Shown here: piece by piece, positions 8,781 through 13,371 of the stretch | Position numbering within the stretch: position 1 is the stretch's first letter | How the letters are laid out: each line of letters opens with the position of its first letter | Program-made: the position numbers and the translations under genes | Notes under the pieces: model-generated | What the model saw: only the letters and a program-made list of their open reading frames with translations | Told to the model about the DNA's origin: nothing | Databases searched by the model: none | NCBI GenBank assembly: GCA_947174645.1 | Contig: CAMWJR010000013.1 | Coordinates: 1 to 13,371, forward strand | Source: an uncultured Verrucomicrobiota bacterium | Lineage (GTDB): Bacteria; Verrucomicrobiota; Verrucomicrobiia; Opitutales; LL51 | Direction of reading: 5' to 3' | DNA: 13,371 bases

Positions 8781-9275
8781 ATGTTAATGAACGCTAAGTT
8801 GCTGGAGCTTTATCAACAGCAGATCAAAAACGAGTTCGAATCGGCCTACATCTACCTCGGCATGGCGGCTTATTTCGAGACCACGCCGTTCCACGGTTTT
8901 GCACAGTGGATGCACATACAGGCCAAAGAGGAAACCGAGCACGCGATGCGCCTTTTCCGTCACGTTTGCGATCGCGGACATCAGGTCGAATTACGCCCAA
9001 TTGCGGGACAAAAGACCGCCTACGGTTCACCGCTAGAAGCCTTTAAAGAATCTCTCGCGCATGAACGCCTTGTAACCCAAGAAATTCACGAAATGTACCG
9101 GACAGCGGTCACGCTAGAAGATTTTCCGGCGCAAGTCGAATTGCAGTGGTTCATCAACGAACAGGTCGAAGAAGAGCGCAACGTACAGGATATGATCGAT
9201 AAGATTGCAGCAGCCGAAGATCGCTTCCCGGCGATGTTGGCAATCGATCGTATTGCTGGACAACGCGATGAATAA
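8781..9275 (+). CDS. Ferritin (bacterial non-heme, FtnA type)
   Basis: Iron-storage protein forming a 24-subunit cage that oxidises Fe(II) and stores ferric mineral. The 164 residues form the four-helix ferritin fold. By alignment with E. coli FtnA the ferroxidase ligands are E18, E51, H54, E95, Q128 and E131, all present (NEFESAYIY, KEETEH, AHERLVT, NEQVEEE). No Met corresponding to the heme-ligand Met of bacterioferritin is apparent, supporting the FtnA type. A second in-frame Met at residue 3 (8787) could be the real start; neither has a Shine-Dalgarno. It follows murA after 59 nt that show no terminator. Its stop overlaps the trkA start as TAATG. Together with the peroxiredoxin it would help limit iron-driven oxidative stress, but they are not in one operon. 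Confidence 0.93.
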   Translation: MLMNAKLLELYQQQIKNEFESAYIYLGMAAYFETTPFHGFAQWMHIQAKEETEHAMRLFRHVCDRGHQVELRPIAGQKTAYGSPLEAFKESLAHERLVTQEIHEMYRTAVTLEDFPAQVELQWFINEQVEEERNVQDMIDKIAAAEDRFPAMLAIDRIAGQRDE

Positions 9276-10621
9276 TGAATCTCTGCGTCTTAGGTGCCGG
9301 CGACGTCGGAGCGTTTATATGTGAGCGCTTTAGTGTAGCTCACGACATTACGGTGATCGAACAAAACCCGGCAGTTGCCCGTAACGTCGATAACCTCTAC
9401 GATGTCCGGGTAATTTGCGCTCATGGGTGTTCGGCAAAGGTACTGCTCGAGGCCGGCGTCGGGCGTTGCGACTATTTCATTGCCATGACCAGCGACGATC
9501 AGTCCAACATCCTGGCATGTTCGATCGCGAAGGCCCTGGGCGCCAAAATGACGATTGCTCGCGCCAGCGATAAGACCTATACCGACAACTCTTTGCTCAA
9601 CTACCAAGCGCATTTTGGCATCGATAACTTCATTAATCCGGAGGCGCTCTGTGCTTTTGAACTCGCGAAAGAGATCCGCAGTCCCGGGCGCGTTGCCGTC
9701 GAGCGCTTTTCGAATGGCCTTATCGAAGCTCAACGGATTGCAGTGAGTGCATCGTCGTCGCTGGTCGGTAAATCGCTCCAAGAAATCCGATTTACACCAG
9801 GGGTCCGGATTGGGTGTATCTATCGCGGCGACCACTACGAGTTTGCGACTTCGGCGACACGCATTATGGTCGGCGATCTCGTCACGATTTTTGGCCCGAG
9901 CCAATCCGTAAATAGCGAGCGTCAGCGCCTGGCTCCCGAACGCTACCAAAGTGCGCAAAGTGTTACTATTTTTGGTGGTGGCGAGACGACAATCGCACTG
10001 GTCAAGGCACTACTTTCCGCAAAATTTAACCTCCGCATTATCGAGAATGATCTGGCAACTTGTCAAACACTTGCGGAACAGTTTCCATCTGTAACGGTCA
10101 TTCATGGCTCTGCGACTTCCGTCAATCTTCTTCGTGAAGAACAAATCGGCTCCGTAGATTATTTTGTCGCCTGTACGGATCGCGATGAAGATAACATCAT
10201 GTCGTCGCTTCAGGCAAGCCACATCGGCGCTAAGAATATCATGTTCGTCGTCAACAAAGGCGACTACGACCGGATGCTAAAAGACATCAGTTACAAGCTG
10301 GGGATCCAAAAGTTTGTTTCGCCGCGAATCGCAACCTGTCTCGAGCTCGAACATTACCTTTCGGGCAAAAAATGCTGGGAAATTTCCTCCTTTAACGACC
10401 ATTCGGGGCACTTTGTTCAACTCGAAGTCGCCGCACATAGCCCCTGTATTGGGAAAATGCTTAAGGAGATCACGTGGCCCCAAGGCGCTGTTGTTATTGC
10501 GCTTTGCCACAATTTCGAAACCAAGGTACCTGCTGCGGACGATATCATTTGCGCTGGCGATCATATGGTCATCGTTGTCCCTACTGACAAACAAGAGCAA
10601 CTTGAAGCGCTTTTTCTCTAG
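9275..10621 (+). CDS. trkA: Trk potassium uptake system regulatory subunit TrkA
   Basis: Peripheral cytoplasmic NAD(H)/nucleotide-binding subunit that gates the TrkH/TrkG potassium channel. The 448 residues show the tandem layout RCK_N-RCK_C-RCK_N-RCK_C (about 1-120, 140-210, 228-345, 370-445), the usual TrkA length. The first Rossmann fold has GAGDVG (7-12) and acidic E29. The second reads GGGETT (234-239) with acidic E257, so the last Gly of GxGxxG is Thr, and nucleotide binding there may be weakened or altered. Conserved TSDDQSN (72-78) and TDRDEDN (301-307) stretches match the family. The ATG at 9275 shares one base with the ferritin stop (TAATG), which suggests translational coupling. 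No trkH/trkG gene is in the window, so the partner must be elsewhere. Confidence 0.95.
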   Translation: MNLCVLGAGDVGAFICERFSVAHDITVIEQNPAVARNVDNLYDVRVICAHGCSAKVLLEAGVGRCDYFIAMTSDDQSNILACSIAKALGAKMTIARASDKTYTDNSLLNYQAHFGIDNFINPEALCAFELAKEIRSPGRVAVERFSNGLIEAQRIAVSASSSLVGKSLQEIRFTPGVRIGCIYRGDHYEFATSATRIMVGDLVTIFGPSQSVNSERQRLAPERYQSAQSVTIFGGGETTIALVKALLSAKFNLRIIENDLATCQTLAEQFPSVTVIHGSATSVNLLREEQIGSVDYFVACTDRDEDNIMSSLQASHIGAKNIMFVVNKGDYDRMLKDISYKLGIQKFVSPRIATCLELEHYLSGKKCWEISSFNDHSGHFVQLEVAAHSPCIGKMLKEITWPQGAVVIALCHNFETKVPAADDIICAGDHMVIVVPTDKQEQLEALFL

Positions 10622-10661
10622 GCTTCACTTTCTCCATAATAAATTTTAAAATGCTTTCAGG

Positions 10662-11147
10662 ATGGGATGGAGAAAGGTCATTTTGTGGGCAATTGTCCTG
10701 TGCGCGGGTTGTCAAACGGCACGTGATTTGCCACAAACGGATTTTCAGTTCTTTATCGAGCAGTCCCCACGTACGGGAGGTCTCATTTGGTCACACCGCC
10801 TACAGCTCCCGATCAGCAAACTTCAAATGCCAGTTTGTGCACAACCGATTTTGTTAGCAAGCGATATCGCGCATGTCAGCCGCTCGGAATCCAATCTCGG
10901 CCCATGCCTCATATTTCACCTCAAGCAACGCGCGATGATCCAGTTCTGCCAGCTCGCGATGGAAGGCATCGGGCGTAAGATCGTCCTTTGCGTAAATGGC
11001 CAACCTCTTGGCGTCTCTTCCCCACTTCAATCTGAAAACTTCGAAGGCACGATAGCGATTTTTCCAGAAGTTGCCGACACACAAATCGATGTACTCATTA
11101 AAGAACTCAACGATACCCTCGTAAGGCTCCAAAAACTCCAACAATGA
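10662..11147 (+). CDS. Putative lipoprotein resembling the SecD periplasmic head domain
   Basis: 161-residue protein. A short hydrophobic leader (KVILWAIVLCAGC, 5-17) ends in C17, a plausible lipidation site, although the -3 residue is Cys instead of the usual Leu, so the lipobox is imperfect. The mature part (about 60-135) follows the pattern of the SecD/SecDF first periplasmic head: PILLASDI, then LIFHLKQRAMIQFCQL, then GIGRKIVLCVNGQPLGVSSP, then a short F-EGTIAIF strand. In SecD the comparable stretch has a GKRLAIVLDGKVISAP-like core. SecD itself is far longer and has six membrane helices, so this is at most a stand-alone head-like domain. The similarity is my reading by eye, not a search result. 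Its stop overlaps the ATPase start (ATGA), suggesting coupled translation. An AGG lies only one base before the ATG, too close to act as a good Shine-Dalgarno. Confidence 0.6.
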   Translation: MGWRKVILWAIVLCAGCQTARDLPQTDFQFFIEQSPRTGGLIWSHRLQLPISKLQMPVCAQPILLASDIAHVSRSESNLGPCLIFHLKQRAMIQFCQLAMEGIGRKIVLCVNGQPLGVSSPLQSENFEGTIAIFPEVADTQIDVLIKELNDTLVRLQKLQQ

Positions 11148-12421
11148 TGTCATTTTTTCGTTCATTTTTTCGACAACGGTTTCAATCGATTGCCCCAAGT
11201 ATCCGACGTATCTATGCTTCCCCACGTCGCAAAACCGCTACTAGCAGTAGCCGTTCCGCAGAAGATGTACTGGATTATTGGCTCTACAAAGCGATCGATA
11301 TGGCGGCTTCGGACATCCACTTTGAGCGCTACAAGACTTACCTAAAGGTACGTTACCGGATTGATGGGAAACTCCAAACGATCCGCCAGCTCGCCATACC
11401 GTTGCATAGCGGGATGATCACGCGCGTTAAAATCTTAGCAAATCTCAAGATCGACGAAAAACGGATACCACAGGACGGCCGATTTTCCCTCGTCTACAAA
11501 GATCAAAAGTGGGATATTCGTGTTTCGATTATTCCAGGATATTTCGGTGAATGCATGGTATTACGCCTACTCAATGTCGGATCGGAAAAGATTTCACTTC
11601 AAGGCCTTGGCGCCCGACCTCAAGATGTCCAATTGCTGGCGCAGCTTACCGCGGCTCCCAATGGGATGATCGTCGTCGCGGGCCCTACAGGGTCGGGGAA
11701 ATCGACAACGCTCTACGCCATCATTCGCCAAATCGCGTCTCCGGAACGTAAGGTGATCACCGTAGAAGATCCTGTGGAGTACCAATTACCCGGTATCAGT
11801 CAAGTCGCGGTCAATGAAGCCATTGGAATGACATTCGCCACCGCTCTTCGTTCGCTCCTTCGGCAAGCTCCCAATATCATTTTAGTTGGCGAAATCCGCG
11901 ATCGCGAAACCGCCGAAATCGCGGTACGTGCCGCACTCACCGGACATCTCGTCCTGACTACTGTACATGCGAAAAACGCCATCAACGTCATTACGCGATT
12001 TTTCGACTTCGATATTCCTCCCTACCTCATTGCCGCAACGCTACGGGCAGTTCTCTCACAACGTCTCGTTCGGACGCTTTGTCCCCACTGTCTTCAAATC
12101 AAAAGATTTGACCCGGAAAAATTTTCAACAATCGCCCCTGAGGTCGTACTTCCACCTTTCAACAAAATCCGTGTTGGCGAATCGATAGGCTGTGACCAGT
12201 GCTCGCATACGAGCTATAAGGGCCGACGTGCTATTATGGAAATTCTGCCGATCAGCGAAAATATCCGCAAAATGATTGACCAACGGTGTAGCGAAGACGC
12301 AATTCGACAACAGGCCCAAAGTGAGGGCATGGAAACATTACGTGACATCGCAATACAGCACTATCTCAACGGCACACTGGGCGAAGAGGCACTACGGTCG
12401 CTGCTCGCGGAAGTTGCCTAA
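11144..12421 (+). CDS. Short type II secretion / type IV pilus assembly ATPase (GspE/PilB family)
   Basis: Cytoplasmic hexameric AAA-type ATPase that powers pseudopilus or pilus extension. Visible motifs are the Asp box (VRYRIDG, 69-75; PQDGRFS, 109-115), Walker A GPTGSGKST (180-188), Walker B ILVGEIRD (246-253), the His box TGHLVLTTVH (266-275), and a tetracysteine zinc motif CPHC (313-316) plus CDQC (350-353). The zinc motif argues for GspE/PilB over the retraction ATPase PilT. At 425 residues it lacks the N-terminal N1/MshEN-type domain of standard 550-580-residue members. Only about 38 basic and Ser-rich residues (MMSFFRSFFRQRF...) precede the N2-like region. The ATG at 11144 overlaps the previous stop (ATGA); a second ATG follows at 11147. 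No other secretin, pilin or inner-membrane platform gene is in the window. Confidence 0.92.
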   Translation: MMSFFRSFFRQRFQSIAPSIRRIYASPRRKTATSSSRSAEDVLDYWLYKAIDMAASDIHFERYKTYLKVRYRIDGKLQTIRQLAIPLHSGMITRVKILANLKIDEKRIPQDGRFSLVYKDQKWDIRVSIIPGYFGECMVLRLLNVGSEKISLQGLGARPQDVQLLAQLTAAPNGMIVVAGPTGSGKSTTLYAIIRQIASPERKVITVEDPVEYQLPGISQVAVNEAIGMTFATALRSLLRQAPNIILVGEIRDRETAEIAVRAALTGHLVLTTVHAKNAINVITRFFDFDIPPYLIAATLRAVLSQRLVRTLCPHCLQIKRFDPEKFSTIAPEVVLPPFNKIRVGESIGCDQCSHTSYKGRRAIMEILPISENIRKMIDQRCSEDAIRQQAQSEGMETLRDIAIQHYLNGTLGEEALRSLLAEVA

Positions 12422-13371
12422 TTACTGCTCGTAACGCAGGGCCTTTGCGGGATCGATATGCGCGGCTTTAAATGCGGGAAGCAGTCCCGCAACGATACAA
12501 ATTAACAAAGCAAATGTGCTAATAATCACCAGGTCGCGGATCTCATAAGCCACAGGCAGATGGGTAAATTGCGACAAATAATGCTGTGCGTTCTCCCAAT
12601 GCAACACGTGGTAGAGCCAGCGGACAATGGCATCGCGGTAATGGAGCACCGTAAATCCCAAAGACAGTCCACCGGTGACACCAAGCACGCCAATCAAAAT
12701 GCTCTGGAGACAAAAACAGCCCATGATACCCCAAGAGCGTCCTCCCATAGCAATGACAGTCCCGATTTCGCGGGTCTTACGCACGACATTCGTGATGAGC
12801 ATACTCGAAATGGAAAAGGATGCGACCAGCAGGATGAACAGAAGTACAAAAAACATCATCGTCTTTTCCCAGCGCAGCGTGAATAGGAGATCGCGGTTGC
12901 TATGCATCCAATCGACGACAACGTATTCTGATCCCAATTCCTGTTGCAATGCCCGTACCAACGGTTCGAGCGATACGCCTTTATGAACCCTTAACGTCAT
13001 CCCGTGGATTTCGTCTTCCAGCTCATAGAGTTTTTGCATACACGTCAGGGAACAAATGACGGCGTCGCGCGCGTAACTCTCAGCACTAAAAAATCCTGCT
13101 ACTTTCAACTCTTGAGGAAAAATAATTTCGTCGTGCGTCAGGCCCTCAAAAGAAACTGGCGAGTAGATTGTCACGGTATCGTCCAATTGAATCCCGAGGC
13201 GTTGTGCGATATTTTCACCGATTACGACCTGATCATCGGCGAGTTTTAAGGATGAATTGGGCGTCAACATGTGCTCCAATCCAGTCACCATCGGCTCCTC
13301 CGCCGTAATACCCTTCGCGTACGCAAAAGCCGGCACATCGTCATACATCAACATAACCATCCCCTGCACGT
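12422..13371 (-). CDS. LolC/LolE-type ABC transporter permease, C-terminal part (5' end outside window)
   Basis: Inner-membrane permease of the FtsX/MacB-like superfamily. LolC/E with LolD extracts lipoproteins from the inner membrane and hands them to LolA. The visible ~316 residues contain a periplasmic domain (about 1-168), then three membrane segments (about 170-192, 213-243, 279-299). Between them is the cytoplasmic loop VRKTREIGTVIAMGG (196-210), and the protein ends LPAFKAAHIDPAKALRYEQ, typical of LolC/E. The first membrane helix and roughly 80-100 N-terminal residues are missing because the gene crosses the right edge; the GTG at 13369 is internal to the domain and not a credible start. 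LolC versus LolE cannot be decided here, and other lipoprotein-exporter-like permeases remain possible. It converges on the ATPase gene with no intervening base. Confidence 0.88.
   Translation of the reverse strand, partial: VQGMVMLMYDDVPAFAYAKGITAEEPMVTGLEHMLTPNSSLKLADDQVVIGENIAQRLGIQLDDTVTIYSPVSFEGLTHDEIIFPQELKVAGFFSAESYARDAVICSLTCMQKLYELEDEIHGMTLRVHKGVSLEPLVRALQQELGSEYVVVDWMHSNRDLLFTLRWEKTMMFFVLLFILLVASFSISSMLITNVVRKTREIGTVIAMGGRSWGIMGCFCLQSILIGVLGVTGGLSLGFTVLHYRDAIVRWLYHVLHWENAQHYLSQFTHLPVAYEIRDLVIISTFALLICIVAGLLPAFKAAHIDPAKALRYEQ

Noticed and set aside
9290..9958. 222-residue frame antisense to trkA
   Set aside because: TrkA on the plus strand is unambiguous; the antisense frame has no recognisable domain and reflects codon bias of the real gene.
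10854..11225. 123-residue frame antisense to the lipoprotein and ATPase start
   Set aside because: It looks protein-like in composition, but both plus-strand genes overlap with ATGA coupling and the plus frame shows a lipoprotein leader and a SecD-like core.
13367..13369. GTG as the start of the LolC/E permease
   Set aside because: It falls inside the periplasmic domain; the first membrane helix expected in the family is missing, so the gene continues beyond the window.

Overview
The window looks like chromosomal DNA of a bacterium of the phylum Verrucomicrobiota. The strongest evidence is in the 16S rRNA gene. At the helix recognised by universal bacterial probes (2821-2838) it carries GCTGCCACCCGTAGGTGT, the EUB338-III variant associated with Verrucomicrobia, instead of the common CTCCCGTAGGAGT form. 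The protein genes fit a Gram-negative cell with two membranes (LolC/E-type permease, lipoprotein, type II/IV secretion ATPase, MurA). A class or genus cannot be assigned without searches.

Left part (1-3534, minus strand): an rRNA operon transcribed right to left. It has a candidate promoter with an A/T-rich UP-like tract (about 3377-3424), a structured leader with a boxA antitermination motif, a complete 16S gene, tRNA-Ala(TGC), tRNA-Ile(GAT) and the first ~1.1 kb of 23S rRNA, which leaves the window in the L11-binding (GTPase-associated) region. boxA motifs recur in the 16S-tRNA and tRNA-23S spacers.

Middle-left (3476-6650, minus strand): three genes that look individually terminated. From right to left they are an HU/IHF-family nucleoid protein, a 588-residue ankyrin-repeat protein with long low-complexity arms and a C-terminal coiled coil, and a typical 2-Cys peroxiredoxin carrying an unusual insertion of about 55 residues. 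Each is followed by a stem-loop with a T-tract.

Right part (6855-12421, plus strand): a compact six-gene series transcribed away from the HU gene. In order: a basic low-complexity protein with a Cys cluster, MurA (peptidoglycan precursor synthesis), a ferritin, the TrkA potassium-uptake regulator, a small lipoprotein-like protein resembling the SecD periplasmic head, and a short GspE/PilB-type ATPase. Spacing is tight (gaps of 4, 59, -1, 40 and -4 nt) and I see no internal terminator, so much of it may be one transcript, although the functions are mixed. The last gene, a LolC/LolE-type permease on the minus strand, converges on the ATPase gene with no base between the two stop codons and runs off the right edge.

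Most proteins are ordinary housekeeping functions. The points worth a second look are the enlarged peroxiredoxin and HU proteins, the ankyrin/coiled-coil protein, the translationally coupled pair of SecD-head-like lipoprotein and short secretion ATPase, and the near absence of Shine-Dalgarno motifs despite an intact anti-Shine-Dalgarno in 16S rRNA. No mobile element, CRISPR array or defence system is visible.
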